A stretch of DNA of 64,000 nt from Daedaleopsis sinensis (GCA_033807695.1 CM066304.1:3224001-3288000), one strand, 5' to 3'; positions 33,954 through 47,648 are shown, counted from the stretch's first letter. Numbers and translations are program-made. The notes: generated by a model not told the origin, from the letters alone.

Positions 33954-35928
33954 CACCCGTGCGCGCCCCCCGCCTGCCCGCCCTGCGTCTTCCCCTGCTT
34001 GCCCCCGGCCACCCCCTCCCTCCCCGCCGGCGACAAGTACTCCATCCCCGCCTCGCCCTCCTCCTCCTCCGTCCCCGCCCCGGCCGCAGGCGCGACCCCG
34101 CTCGCAGCCGCCGCCGCCCGCTCCCGCGCCCGCCGACGCCGACGCAGTATCTTCTTCCGGTTCCGCACCGCCCGCGTGTAGCTCCCCTCGTCCCCGTAGA
34201 AGAGCTCGTACTCGCAGAACGGGCAGATCCACTCCTCCGCCGGGTTCGTCAGCGTCGGCCCTGCCCCCGCCGCCCCTGCCCCCGCCCCCGCCCCGTCCGC
34301 GGCCTTGCGCCGCCGCGGCGGGATCTCCGCGGACAGAAACCGCATCGGGAGCGGCGTGAGCAGGTTCTGCGCGTTCTGCACCGCCTGCTGCGCGTTCGGG
34401 GGCCCGCTGTGCGGCAGCCGCGAGGGCACGTAGTTGCGCAGGTGGTGCGGGTTCGACGCGTTCGCGAGCGCGGACCGCTTCTTCTTCTTGCCCCCCTTGC
34501 CCTTCGTGCCCAGCAGCGACTGCTCGAGCGGGCCCTTCTGGTCGCCCCCAGCGGCGTTCTTGGGCCCCGTGGTGCGTGCGGCCTGCTTCGAGCGATCTGC
34601 TGTACGCTTCGCGAGGGGCCCGTTGAGAGTCGCGGCCGCCTGCTTGGCCGCCTCCGCCGCCTTCGCCACCTGGCGCGCGAGCTCCGCTTCGAACCGACTG
34701 TGCAGCACCGCGACCTCCTCCGTCATCGCGACGTGACGATCCGCAGCTTCGGACGGGCACACGGCATGATTTCGGTCAGAGCGCCACGCCACGAACGAGA
34801 CCACCACTCACTGACGCATTGGAACACGAACGTAAAGTCCGACGACGGCGCAGGGGCCGGCGGCGTGTTCTCGTCGCCCGCCGTGCCTTCAGCTTTCTGA
34901 GCGACGAGCGCACGCGCGAGCCGCGGCCACCGCCTGCGCGAGAGACGCACGCGTGGTGCGTTCGCCACGACCTTGAGAAACGGCGCACTCGCGGACAGCG
35001 CCTGCTCCAGCACGAGCGTGTCCCCGTACGGGAGCGTGCTCACGACCGCCGACAGCTGCCGCTTCCGCGCCCGGAGCAGCTCTTTGTGCTGCAGCCCCGC
35101 GAGCGCCGCGCGCGACAGCTTGCCCTTCTTCGTCCCGAGCCCGCTCCGCCCCAATGCGAACGGCAGCCCCCCGTGGCCCCCGCCCCCGCCCCCACCTCCG
35201 TCCCCCCCACTCCCCGCAGCGCTGCCACTCACCGAGTCCGCATCGCGCTCGCGCCCCGTCGGGATGCCCCTCGCCCTGTCCTCGCCCTCGTCTTCAGCGC
35301 CCGAGCCCCCGTCGCCGTCGCCGCCGTCGTGCCCGTGCGCGGAGCCAGACATGTTCGCCGGCACCTTGCGCTTCTTCGTGTTCCCCGGCTGCTGCAGGTG
35401 GTCGACGTAGTCGCCCTCCCCGCCCTCGCCCTCGCCGTCCCCGTCCTCCTCCTCCTCCAGCCCGTGCGCGTACCCGTCCAGCCCGGGCCCCCCGAGCCCG
35501 AGCAGGCCCGAGCCCATCCCCGCGAGCGCCGCGCTCAGATCGATCCCCGTGCGTGCGTCGTCGGAGTGCGTGTGCGTGCCCCCGCCCCCTCCACCTCCGC
35601 CGCTGGCGCTGTGCTTGAACAGGTCGCGCACGCCGCCGAGCACGGGCATGTAGTACGCCTCGAGGGCCGTCTGCGCGGCCAGCATCGGGTCCGGGGCCGC
35701 CTGCTCCTCCCCCGCAGCCACAGCCACAGTTACAGCCGCGGGGCTTGCTGCCGCTGCCGCCGCGAGTGCGGGCGAGTGCGGGCTCCCGGGCTCCCCGGGG
35801 CTGCCGGCGCCGTCGAGCAGCCCGTGCGGGGCGTGCTCGGACGTGCGCCGCCGCTTCGGGAGCGGCTTCACGCGGCGGGGCGTCGATGGGGGGTCCGAGT
35901 CGTATGCGGGCGACGTCGGGCGGTACAT
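33953..35928 (-). CDS. Conserved-looking low-complexity basic protein with CPFC motif, unknown function
   Basis: Exons 35928..34812 and 34746..33953 (65-nt intron, phase 1), 636 residues. The N-terminus is basic (RRVKPLPKRRR) and looks like a nuclear localisation signal. The middle is Gly/Asp/Glu-rich with long Gly runs. After the intron comes an Ala/Lys-rich helix (EEVAVLHSRFEAELARQVAK), a Lys cluster (KGKGGKKKKR), and then the best conserved-looking block: LRNYVPSRLPHSG, MRFLSAEIPPRRRK and EEWICPFCEYELFYGDE. Only one C-x2-C pair is visible, so a full zinc finger is not shown. The start at 35928 (MYRPTSPAYDSDPPS) resembles short openers of other fungal nuclear proteins. I do not recognise a named family. 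Confidence 0.75.
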
Positions 35929-37063
35929 TGGGGGTGGGGTGGGGTGTGATGCGGACGGCGGATGGCGGATGGCGGATGGATGGCGGATGTCGATAGATGG
36001 CGGTCGGCGGTCGGGTGTCGGGTGTTGGGGATGCAGCGTCGTGCTGGGGCCGTCAGGGGGTCAGCTCACGACGCCCGCGGGCGATGTATGTGTGCAGCGA
36101 TTTTTGCGCTGCGACGGCTTACGTGGTGGGATGTGGCTCAATGTCTGAGTCTCTGTCTTTCGGTCGCTCGGGAGTGCGCACGGATAGTGGCTCTTCGATT
36201 GTGTTCGTGCTGCGAGTGCGTGGACGGAACGAGTCGAGCTCAGACGGCAGAGTTTAAGCAAGAGAATATGTGTGCAGGTGCCACGCAGGCCGAATGCTGG
36301 ATGGAATCAAGAAGTCTCGCGGCGGAGCACTCGCTCAGTCGGGCAATCCGGCTGTCCTGATTTACCTCACCAGCCGGAGTCCGGCTTATTCCCCTTTCGA
36401 TAGAGCGCATTACAAAACATTAATATTAGGGCCACACCATCGGATCACCTCACTAGGATTTAAATTTCTTGTCAGATCCCTCCGCAGCTGCAGGTTCGTG
36501 TCTAGGGGGACCCATGTATTTACAACGACCACGAATGCCTTGATGAAGAAGATGCTACTACGGTACAGATGTGCGATGCTCTAACAGATTGTCTCGTGAT
36601 GCTAGGATATAGTAAATGTCCGACTGCGTGTCGCAATAAATCAGGGTATCGCGAAACGAAGGAAGACATTAGTTCTGCTCATGCTGAGGAGGCCCCGAAA
36701 CATCTATGGGGGGATGGTGCTGCAATAAGGATATAGCGGACGACGCCTGAGTATTGAAACAGACGAATTAGTGGGCCGTACAGTAGACGATGAGCAGATG
36801 AGTGCAACGAGACCGAGAGCGTGAGTGTTTGAGAGCAGCGCATGTTGTGAATCTAACTGGGACCGGAGTATTGAAGGGTGGGCGTGTCGTCGTATCAAAG
36901 CGTGAGGCGGAGTCGATGCATGGGTCGACATAAGGATGTGGCATATATCGGAAGTCGAGAAGAGGCGGCGCGCGAAGGAAGAGGAGGGTCGAGAATGAGA
37001 AGCGAGCGAGAAGGGAAGAGGGAAGGGGGATGAGTGTGTCGCCGGATTCGCCTGGCAAGAGGT
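35929..37063. other. Intergenic region with ggatggc microrepeat
   Basis: Holds a short ggatggc-type simple repeat at about 35957-35990 just upstream of the previous gene's start. The remainder, to the DED1 stop, shows no gene. Confidence 0.5.
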
Positions 37064-39181
<2,118 letters not shown>

Positions 39182-39516
39182 ATTAAAGTTGCAAGTGAAG
39201 AGAAAGGACGAAGGAACAGTAGTAACTTTGTCGAGATTTTTTGTCTATGAGCGTTGAGCTGGAAAGAGTCTGAGGGAGACAGTGATGGTACACCACAAAG
39301 GCGAGTGAGAATTTTGTCCCTCCCCGCCCACGCTTACAAACAGCGCCCCACTCTGCTTATGTAAGGCGCTGCCTACCGTGCCTGTACGCGCGACGTGGCA
39401 AGCGCGTCGGGCCGCGCGACTAGCGCAGGCGAGAGCAGGCGCTCACAGCTAGCACCTCTCTCTCAACCCAGTCTCAACCTCCTCCTCCTCCCGCCTCCTC
39501 GCCTCGATAACTAGCC
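39182..39516. promoter_or_regulatory. Bidirectional promoter, DED1 / SEC72-like gene
   Basis: 335 bp between two divergent start codons of housekeeping genes. Pyrimidine-rich (cctcctcctc) just before the plus-strand ATG, as is common in fungal TATA-less promoters. Confidence 0.6.
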
Positions 39517-40407
39517 ATGTCGCACGGACACTCGCACGGCCCCGGACAGCCCACTCACACCCACGGGTCTCCCCCGCAGCCGCAGCAGGGCCAGCAGCAG
39601 ATGGTCATGCGTCCCCCAGACCCGCTCATGCAGGCTCTAATCGAGGAGAGCTTCCGCCCCGTCCAACTCTCCCTCGGACCCCCGGACAACGCGACCGTGC
39701 TGTGTGGCAAGCACCAAGAGGAGAAGTGCGCGGAGTGCGGCATCGACTACAGGAGTCTGAACAGGCTCTCGCGCATACTCGTCGCGAACCCCAACCTCCG
39801 CTGTCCGCCACCCCCACAAGTCGTGTCCCAGAACCTCTCCGCTGCCATCAACAACACCAAAGACGAAGGAAACGTGCGTGCGCTCTGGTCTCCTGTGTGA
39901 GGCTCTCAGCTGAGATGGCGTGCGCGTATGCAGGCTCTGTTCAAGGGTGGGTTGCATGTGCAAGCCATTCAACGATACACCATGGCCGCGAACATCGCTA
40001 TCCAGCGACCACCCTGGGAAGCACAGCAACTCATGCGCGAAGAGCTCTCTATGGTCCTCTCGAACCGTTCTGCCGCGTTCTTCGAGGCTGGAGACTACCT
40101 CAGCGCACTGGTCGACGCTGAGACCGTCATTCAGCTCAAGCGACCGTGGAGCAAGGGCCACTTCCGAAAGGCACGAGTACTGATGAAGTTGGAGAAGTAC
40201 GGGGAGGCAAAAGAGGCGATACAGCTCGGGTTATCGTTTGAACCCAACAACCAGGTGCGCGCGCCTCGTATCGCCAACGTCGCTGCTAGATGTGCTCACG
40301 GCGCATAACAGGAAATGAACCAGATGCTGTCGGAAATCGAGTCCCACATGAATGGGTCGGCCGCCAATGGTCTCGAAAAGCAGTCATCGCCCATACCCGT
40401 ATCCTGA
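39517..40407 (+). CDS. TPR protein, SEC72-like translocation component
   Basis: Exons 39517..39873, 39934..40254 and 40312..40407, 257 residues. The N-terminus is His/Gly/Gln-rich (MSHGHSHGPG). Then comes VLCGKHQEEKCAECGIDY, with four cysteines that may bind metal, and the block LSRILVANPNLRCPPPP. A tetratricopeptide region follows: KDEGNALFKGGLHVQAIQRY, NRSAAFFEAGDYLSALVDAE and SKGHFRKARVLMKLEKYGEA. This order fits fungal SEC72-type subunits of the ER post-translational translocon (Sec62/63 complex), which dock Hsp70 on their TPRs. Both introns are phase 0. It is convergent with the App1-type gene, with stops only 169 bp apart. Confidence 0.8.
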
Positions 40408-40576
40408 TCGTGTATTATTCTACTCTCTATAGTATCGGACGGTATATGTGTACAGTGTAAATCCTTCCGGTCAGACTACAAGTGCAAGTACATGGCATCC
40501 TGGACAAGTCAAAACGGGCGAGTACAGCGGGGAGCGGGAACTGTCCAAGATAATATAGATCTCATACAACAACCAA

Positions 40577-43159
40577 TCACCGACCTTGTATCTGCAAGCG
40601 GTCCAGAATATCGCTCACTTCTACGCACTCCTCGGGCTCGCGAAATATGCGCATCGCCACCTGGGGCGAGACCTCCAACCGTGCCCTCCACAGCCGCATT
40701 TGCAGCTCGACGCGCTTTTTCTCCGCGTCCGACGCCGCCGCCGCCGCCGCTTGGGCGTGGGGCTGCCCCCTCCCATTCTCCCTCCACTCCGTCTGTGAGC
40801 CCGGTGGCGGTTTGCTGAACCCAGACGGGGGCCAGGACCGCCCCGGAACCGGAGTGGGGGTCCCAGCCTCGGAGCTCTGTATGATCATCTCCGGGCTACC
40901 ATGCGGCTCCTCCGTGATCGGCGAGTTCACCGGGGGCACCGAGCTGAAGTAGTCCGAGGGGACATGCGCGGACGCAGACGATTCCACACTCGACTGCGAC
41001 GCGGTCATCGCGAGTACGTCTGTGCCCGACCACGAACGCGACGGCTTCTTCACAGTGGGGGGCGCAAACTGCGCAGACGCAGGGGTGCTCGGCAGCGCGT
41101 CGGACAAGGACTGGGCCCGCAATGGGGTGCTCCTCCCGGACCGTGCCGGCGTGCTTCTCCCTGAGCGCCGCCCAAACGTCCCGGAGAGCCTCGAGGACGT
41201 CGACCGCGGGCTCCCGTTGCCGCCGCTGATGTCGAACGCGGCACGGTACGCCTCGGCGCCCGTGGGGTCGTCGAGAGATCGGACGCCGCCGGTCCCGCGC
41301 GCGGTCGCGTCGCGGATGAAGATACCCAGGATCTGCTCGGGGCGTTCGCGCGCAGTCTCCGCGTACAGCTCGAGGTCCTGCTCGCCCGAGTCGCCCACAA
41401 GCAGGAAGCGCGACTCGGGGAAATGGTTCAAGACCTCGAGGACCGCCACCCGCTTCCGCATCGCGGGCGCTGAGAGGAGGCCGTTGAAGAGCGAGCGGCC
41501 GCCGTAGGAGCGAAGTCGTATGGAGCCAGGCGGAAGGTGGGAGATTTGGAAAAACTCGTTCACCACTGGAAGGAGCTCGAACGGGCCGTTCGACTGACGG
41601 GCGTGTGTGCAGATGTGAGTAATGTGAGATACTTGCGTGCATGTAAGGGGCAGACTCACGACATAGTGGAATCGGACGCCGCGCCTCCACATGCTGGTGT
41701 ACCAGTCTCCCATGCCTCGAATCACACTATCCCGTAGGTCCTTCACGAAGACATTGTGGAAAACTGCGCGGGCCCCGCCCAGAATCCCCGATAGTTTGAC
41801 AGTGTCGTCGATATCTGAAATGACACGGACCGACGAGTGGGTTAGAGGAACAGAGATGGACGTGTTCGTAGTCACTGGAGAAGGCAATGGCTGCCTAAAG
41901 CGCGGGTTGTATTGGTCTTCTGGAGCTGCACCGCCTGATGGAGGCGGCGCGAGCAATTCCGCGCCGACGAACAAGTCGTGCTCGAAGTCGTCACCCCCGA
42001 AAGCGATTTGTAGCGAACCAGGGTGGACGCACATACGTTCCCATGGAACAGAGAACTTCAATTGGAAAGAGCCATCAACAGCCGTGGTGACCTCCCTCGT
42101 CACGATAGGTTGCCTGTCAGGAGATGTGTAGGACGGGCTGGCTTCATCTGTATGCCTCCCGTCGGCCTCGTAGAGTGTCGGGTCCGCAGCATACAACGAT
42201 AGACGGACAGTGCGGTTTGAGAGTACAGAGGACCAGAACGGGTGTAAACGAGCCTCCAGATTAGCATGCCAACGGTGGAGGTCGATGCTGGACCCGGGAA
42301 TGACAGGAGGCGATGGCGAAATTCTCCCGGGGCTCTGAGTATAGCCATTTCCAATGTTCTCATTGAAGGAGGATGTGGCTGAAGCAGAGGAAGGGGTACG
42401 AGGACCGAAGCCCAGCGAGTCGGACGACGCCAGAGAGATTGAGTCGGAATTGCGACCACTATCGACACTTTGTGCATCGAAATCGAACCGGCGGAGCTTG
42501 TCGTCAAGTGCCTGCATCTCGGACTCATCCGTGATCTCATCTGGGAGAGGGGGTAAAGGTATGCTTGCTAATAGGTCTTCGGTGGACCTGCTCATGCCGG
42601 GCACAGATCCTACGGGCAATTTGGGTAACGCTGCGAAACCTAGACAACGTGCATATGGAATATTGAGTTCTGTGGTGATCGTGCGACGTGACGGGCAGGT
42701 ACTTACTCTTCGCCAAACGTAAGAATGCTCTACCTGCACGCGTATTGAAGCCGATGCCGGTAACCTTGTAGGCGTAACCTGAGATGAATACATCGACATC
42801 GAACGGGGCTTCTGTACATCCTAGATGTTGAGTATCGAGAGACTGTGTAGAGCTACAGCCATATACGTACCTTCTCCTCCTCTGGTCGGTGCCTCGCGAT
42901 ACCTCCTCGTTGCCCATCCGGGGAATAGCGACAAGCGATCCCCGCTAAAGTCGTAGTCGCCTTGACTTCCGCGTCGAAGTTTCTGTCCCGCCCATTGGCT
43001 CCACGACTGTTTCTTGTTCTGTTCACCCCCCGGCGTGAGCTGAGGGCGCGACGGAGGGTATCCTGGTTTGAGTTCCTTTTGCTGGGAGATGTAGCCCTTG
43101 ATAGAGCGTGAGGCAGCGGACGCGAGGGAGCGCCAGGAAGGGGCCATTTCTTCAGACAT
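40577..43159 (-). CDS. APP1: App1-type phosphatidate phosphatase
   Basis: Exons 43159..42871, 42820..42707, 42639..41660 and 41593..40577, 799 residues, introns 50-67 nt. The N-terminus is a short basic region; FDVDVFISGYAYKV marks the conserved N-terminal beta domain. The catalytic DxDxT motif is SDIDDTVKLSG, with later blocks MWRRGVRFHYVV, PPGSIRLRSYGG, FPESRFLLVGDSGEQDLELY and GIFIRDAT typical of the DUF2183/App1 catalytic domain. The tail is Ser/Pro-rich and disordered. Yeast App1 is a Mg2+-dependent phosphatidate phosphatase at cortical actin patches in endocytosis; the same role is expected here. The start (MSEEMAPSW) is preceded by no closer ATG in frame. Confidence 0.93.
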
Positions 43160-43743
43160 GTCGGAGAAGGCGCATGAGTACTGAGGACATGTAGAGTACA
43201 ACTAGGAGCTGAGACAGTAGGAGCTGAGGCACTGGTAGTACAGGTTTGGTACGGTTGAGGCTAGGTGGCCGCTGCACCGATGTAGGAGTCCATGTTGTGG
43301 ACATTGCGTACAACCAGATAATACTGGGCGGTTCCGACGCACTGCATAGCCGCTCGAGCACTCGACCGTCTCGACGTCATCGCGGTCACTTTGTAGCACA
43401 CGCGCGCAGAAACGCGACTCCTTCTCATCCGCGTCAACGTTTGTCAACGTTCGATCTTATATATTTATAACCACTGCGCCGCGCCGCCCGTGTGTCTTCG
43501 CGCTTCTCATAATTTCTAGTAGACTTTTTGTTTGGCAGTCACAGTAGGTAGTGCTGGCGTACTATAGCTATATCTTGCATACGCGTAACGCTTCATGATG
43601 CTAACAGACATCAAACCGGTCCACGACACGGTCTGCGATGATCGCGCAAAGGTTGCTTGCATATAATTCCTTACAATGATTGTGTACTTCTGTGCCGGTC
43701 ATACATTGTCAACCCCATGCCATTACATCCCAGCGACACCACC
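43160..43743. other. Intergenic between App1 and dienelactone hydrolase genes
   Basis: Contains a TATA-like run (tatatatttataa, about 43458-43471) that could serve the App1 gene, about 300 bp from its ATG. No ORF supported. Confidence 0.45.
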
Positions 43744-44799
43744 TTAAAAGTACTTGATCAAGAATTCCACGTTGGCCTTGAACGCGCCCTCCTTGCCTGC
43801 CTTGACGTTGGGATCGCTCTGGGAGAGAACGCGTGAGTACATGCGCAGCGAATCTGGCTGGATCACGCTCACCATGTCCCCACGGACAGCAAACCCGTGG
43901 ACGACACCCGGCCAGTACGTGCGCTCGTAGCCAGGAGCGAACTTGCCGCCTCCGAGGATCGCATCCGCCTGCTCCTGAGCAGGAATGGGGAACATAGAGT
44001 CGGTCTCGCACGAGTTGATCAGCAGTGGCGCCTTCGACTCCGCGAGGTATTTCTACAGTGGCATACGTTAGCAAACACAGCAGCAATGTTGTTCAGGACC
44101 GGCGAGCACTCAAGTACTCACGTTGAGGTCGTCCGGAATTTGCAGCAAAGACGGGTGCGAAACAGCGACGATGTGGATCTCGTTGGTGAAGGCGAGGTTG
44201 AACGCAGGGCGGGCACCGTAGCAGTAACCAACAACGCCAAACTTCGTCACACCCTCCGCCTTGAGAGCGTCAGTAACATTGCGGATGATGGACAGAACCT
44301 CCTCGATAGGGTGCTTGCCGAGCCAAGTCATGAAGTCGAAGTCGGCTCCGGGGTTCAACGCATCAGGGGGTATGGGATCTCCTTTGAAATAGTCGATGAC
44401 GACCGTTTTGAAACCGTTACGAGCGTAGTCGTCGGCAAGAAGCTGGATATGGCAGCGTGTGGCAAGTCAGTGCAAAGCCACTTGCAACGGACGAAGTCGT
44501 ACTCACCTGCGCATTCACGAGCTGCGGACCGAAAACATCGGGGAAGTAAAGGAGGACCTTGTCCTTGGGAAACTCGCTGGTCGGGGTCGCGATATATACG
44601 TCTACACCACCGATCTTGTCGAACTTGCCTGAGATGCAGTTACTTGGATGGATGTCCCAACTGCGGCGATAAATCCGAGCTCACCCTCAGGCGTGCCTTC
44701 GTGACGAACACCTATCGCAGAGTGTTCAGTATCACGCTGTTGGCAAGATGACTGTGACCCGTACGACCTACCAGAGACGCAGTGCTTGCACAGAGACAT
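43744..44799 (-). CDS. Dienelactone hydrolase family protein
   Basis: Exons 44799..44772, 44711..44685, 44628..44507, 44442..44122 and 44052..43744 (TAA), 268 residues, including a 27-nt second exon. The alpha/beta-hydrolase nucleophile is the cysteine in GVVGYCYGA, which is the DLH signature; the acid is likely Asp in CETDSMFP and the base His in GVVHGFAVRGD. Family members hydrolyse cyclic lactones such as those from aromatic (protocatechuate or chlorocatechol) breakdown, but most fungal members have unknown substrates. No signal peptide; cytosolic. TATATATA lies about 75 bp upstream. Confidence 0.92.
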
Positions 44800-44874
44800 G
44801 GCAGACTGAGATCAGAGGTGGGTGGAAGTGGTGGGTATGGCGGGAGCCGATGCTGACCTAGCGAGACCCGTGGC

Positions 44875-44882
44875 TATATATA
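44875..44882 (-). promoter_or_regulatory. TATA box of dienelactone hydrolase gene
   Basis: TATATATA, 76-83 bp before the ATG at 44799. Confidence 0.6.
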
Positions 44883-45394
44883 CCAGTACCTGGGGATTCG
44901 CGATCGAACGTCGTCATCGATAACCGGGCTGTCGATGAGAGCGCTCCCTCCGGTACTTACCTTAAGTGTCTTTTCTGGAAAGGACACGATTCTCATGACC
45001 CTAGTGAACCCACGGGCCCGGGTACCACAACCCACTCATGAGAAGGGGGGACCAAGTGAGGCATCGCACGGTGGGCTACGCATTGTAGAGTGGACCTCCC
45101 GTGGTATTCTGTGTAAGCTTAAGTAGTCGATGAGTCAAGCCTCCAATTGTAAGCTCTCCAAGTCCGATCGGATTCGTTGCGATTAAGAAGATGCAAGTTG
45201 AGATTCTTTCCTTTACAATTGAACTTACTAATAACTATGAATTGAGGGAGACCACGTGATCGATGTAGTATAAGTACCGGAAGATCCGGACAGGGCCGGA
45301 CCGAAGCAGAACTATTTCATGGGCGTCTCGTTCACAGTGTCGCAACGTTACTTCCGACTACTGCGACTACAGCCTGTTGACGTTACTCTAAAGC
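44883..45394. other. Divergent intergenic region
   Basis: About 0.5 kb between DLH and the NOPCHAP1-like gene, presumably holding both promoters. Nothing else recognised. Confidence 0.5.
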
Positions 45395-46288
45395 ATGCCA
45401 GAACTTCAAGATGACAGGAAAGGCAAAGATCGAACAACGGAAATCCTCGAAGTTGAGGACCAAGAACAACGCCAGGAGCGTATCCGTGAGACTTTTCAAG
45501 TCACTTCACCACACGTTCCTCCCTCTCACCGATGGTCTATAATCTACAGAAGGACTGTTTGCTAAACTGAATGCCTCGGAAGCTGCCATCCCCGACGTTG
45601 GGAAACGTACATTCGACTTCGGAGATAGAGCCACATTCCCTATGGAACCTCCCCTTGAACGTGCGTTACCTTCGCCTTTCATCCTATTGAACCTCTCCTT
45701 ATGCAATTTGAACTCCAAGTCCTATCCAGAGTGCAGGCGTTTCTTCCGGAGCTCGCAGCATCGAACGCAGATCTTCTTAGACGTGCGAAAGACGATCCCT
45801 CAAGCGTGGATATAGAGAATCTGGGCGAAGAGGAACCACAGTACATCGAGATGGTATGTCCCTCTCGAATCGCTCGACTCCATTTTCACACCCATACCCT
45901 CGACTCCTTCACTCTTGCTTGCGATACTACCGAAGTTATCATGGGTTGTGTCTCACCACTCCTCCCACAGAACCTCGGAGTAGGCGTGTTCGACCATTAC
46001 GGTCCAATCCCCGCAGGGATGCCCATCGCCGAGGTCGAGGTCGATCTGGACCAGGATACGCAGATGAACGACTCCGACAGTGATGCCGACTCTGCTGGTG
46101 GTTCATCTGACGATGAAGACACTGATAGCACCTCTGAGTCTGACTCGGAGGGTGATTCCAGCTCTGACGATGACATCGGAGTCGTCGCGCAACGAGACTC
46201 TTCACGACAGGAGCAGGCTCGACCTATCAAGCCCCTGCCAAAACGCAGCTCTCGGAAGCCCAAGATAGTAGTCCTCTCGGAAACTTAG
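45395..46288 (+). CDS. NOPCHAP1-like (DUF4598) protein
   Basis: Exons 45395..45479, 45550..45660, 45720..45853 and 45971..46288, 215 residues. The conserved core is LSRVQAFLPELAASNADLL, then DPSSVDIENL and NLGVGVFDHY, as I know from the small DUF4598 family; human NOPCHAP1 helps assemble box C/D snoRNP proteins with the R2TP complex. The C-terminal third is a Ser/Asp/Glu-rich acidic tail followed by a basic end (KPLPKRSSRKPK). The third intron is 117 nt, in frame and stop-free, so a retained form would add 39 residues. The second acceptor (aag at 45719) is the one that restores the core frame. Identification is moderate; the exons are well supported. Confidence 0.7.
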
Positions 46289-46951
46289 TACTTACCTCTG
46301 CATATAACACACGTCGCGCCTGAGGGTGCGCTCGGGCGACACGTCAAACAAGAAATTTAGCGGATGAATTCAACCCACCTCGACTCACTAAATTGTATGT
46401 CTGACACCTCGTTCGAGATCTGATGATGTCCTCCTCGCTGAGAGTTGCACTCTTTCTTCTGACCCCGCGATCTCACTATCCAAACGTTAGATCTATCTAA
46501 ACGTTAAAGCTATCCAAACGTTAGAGCTCCTATAGATGAACGTTTGAACCCCTGGACTCCACCTACTAGTATGTACTAGCGGTCGGGCATAGGATAGTCA
46601 ATAATTTATCAACTTCTTGCGATGACCAGTAAACGAAGCCGACTCGGACGCCCTGGGGTTCCGATGTTACTGAGTGGCTGAACAACTTCTAGACCAGCTA
46701 CCAGTGTTAGAAGCCTTACATCTAATAAGTGATACTAGTAGGCCTCTGCTTTGAATGCACAGTCGTGTACGATCACCCCCATGATGAATTGAAGAAAAGG
46801 TACAATTACATGGTTCATGTCATAGATAATACAACCCTAAGTAGGTGCGTATCATAATCGTCCCGCGCGATCCCTGGTGAGGTAGTAAAGTGATAACGTA
46901 GTACACTGGTGACAGCTGGTGACCTGCGGCCGATAATAATAGAAATATTAC
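46289..46951. other. Intergenic, contains a 17-bp repeat
   Basis: No ORF supported; carries the triple repeat listed separately. Confidence 0.5.
46478..46528. repeat. 17-bp tandem repeat, three copies
   Basis: Unit atcYaaacgttaRanct, three head-to-tail copies with one to three mismatches, each with the core aaacgtta; a fourth inverted core (aacgttt) follows near 46539. Confidence 0.8.
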
Positions 46952-47015
46952 CTGGACCAGGAAGTGAGGTGAGGACGCTATTCGCGATGGGCAGATAGAT
47001 TGTAGCACATACTGT

Positions 47016-47511
47016 TTATGATGAATGCGAGAACTGCAGCGTGTATGCTTCGGTCCCGACTTGCTCGAATTCGATGCATTTCTGGGGTATGATCCTCCCG
47101 CCCACGCGGCCATTGCTGTGGCAGCCATCGATGATCCGCTGCAGCCATACGCCCGGGTGGATGCCGTCTGCGACGTGCCCGCCGTAGTCGCCACAGGCGT
47201 CGATCTTGCACGTGCCGTACTTATGCACGGTCTTGCAGTGCGACCCGCGGTCGTTGCTCTGTCTGGCATTGCCGTTCAGATTTTTGATGGCAATGGCGCA
47301 GTCGTAGACGCTTGGGCTCCCCCCGGACGTCTCGCAGATGGGCTGCGGCGCGTCGGGTACACAGGCTAGGGTGCAACGAGATGATATGAGCGCAAGCGGC
47401 GTGGAGGGATGCTAAAGAACGCTTACTCCTCTCAACGAGCGTCGCGCCTTGGACGGCGACAGCACAAGCCAGGGCAGCGGTGTAGATAGCGGCGAGCTTG
47501 CTGGTGAACAT
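47016..47511 (-). CDS. SCP-E: small secreted cysteine-rich protein lacking two family cysteines
   Basis: Exons 47511..47427 and 47365..47016 (TAA), 144 residues. Signal peptide MFTSKLAAIYTAALACAVAVQG; phase-1 intron of 61 nt at the family position. Landmarks CETSGGSP, HCKTV, CKIDACG, NGRVGG and LQFSHSS are present. Only eight mature cysteines remain: the fourth is Ala (47265-47267) and the eighth is Pro (47154-47156). A 5' UTR intron (47538..47588, gtaagt) and a 3' UTR intron (46952..47012, donor three bases after the stop codon) are predicted. A TATA-like element lies at 47649-47663. Confidence 0.85.
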
Positions 47512-47648
47512 GTTGAGCGAGTTGGTGGGAGGGAGCTCTGTAGGTGGATGAGCCTGGCAAGTCCGTCGTGACAAGATGGTCGACTTACGGGAGAGGTGGG
47601 TGACAAAAAATGAGCTTGAAGTGCGTCCATGGGGCTCGATGGGGAGCC

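Noticed and set aside
33959..35949. Plus-strand ORFs of 313 and 376 codons
   Set aside because: Arg/Pro/Ala-rich mirror frames of a GC-rich minus-strand gene, without motifs.
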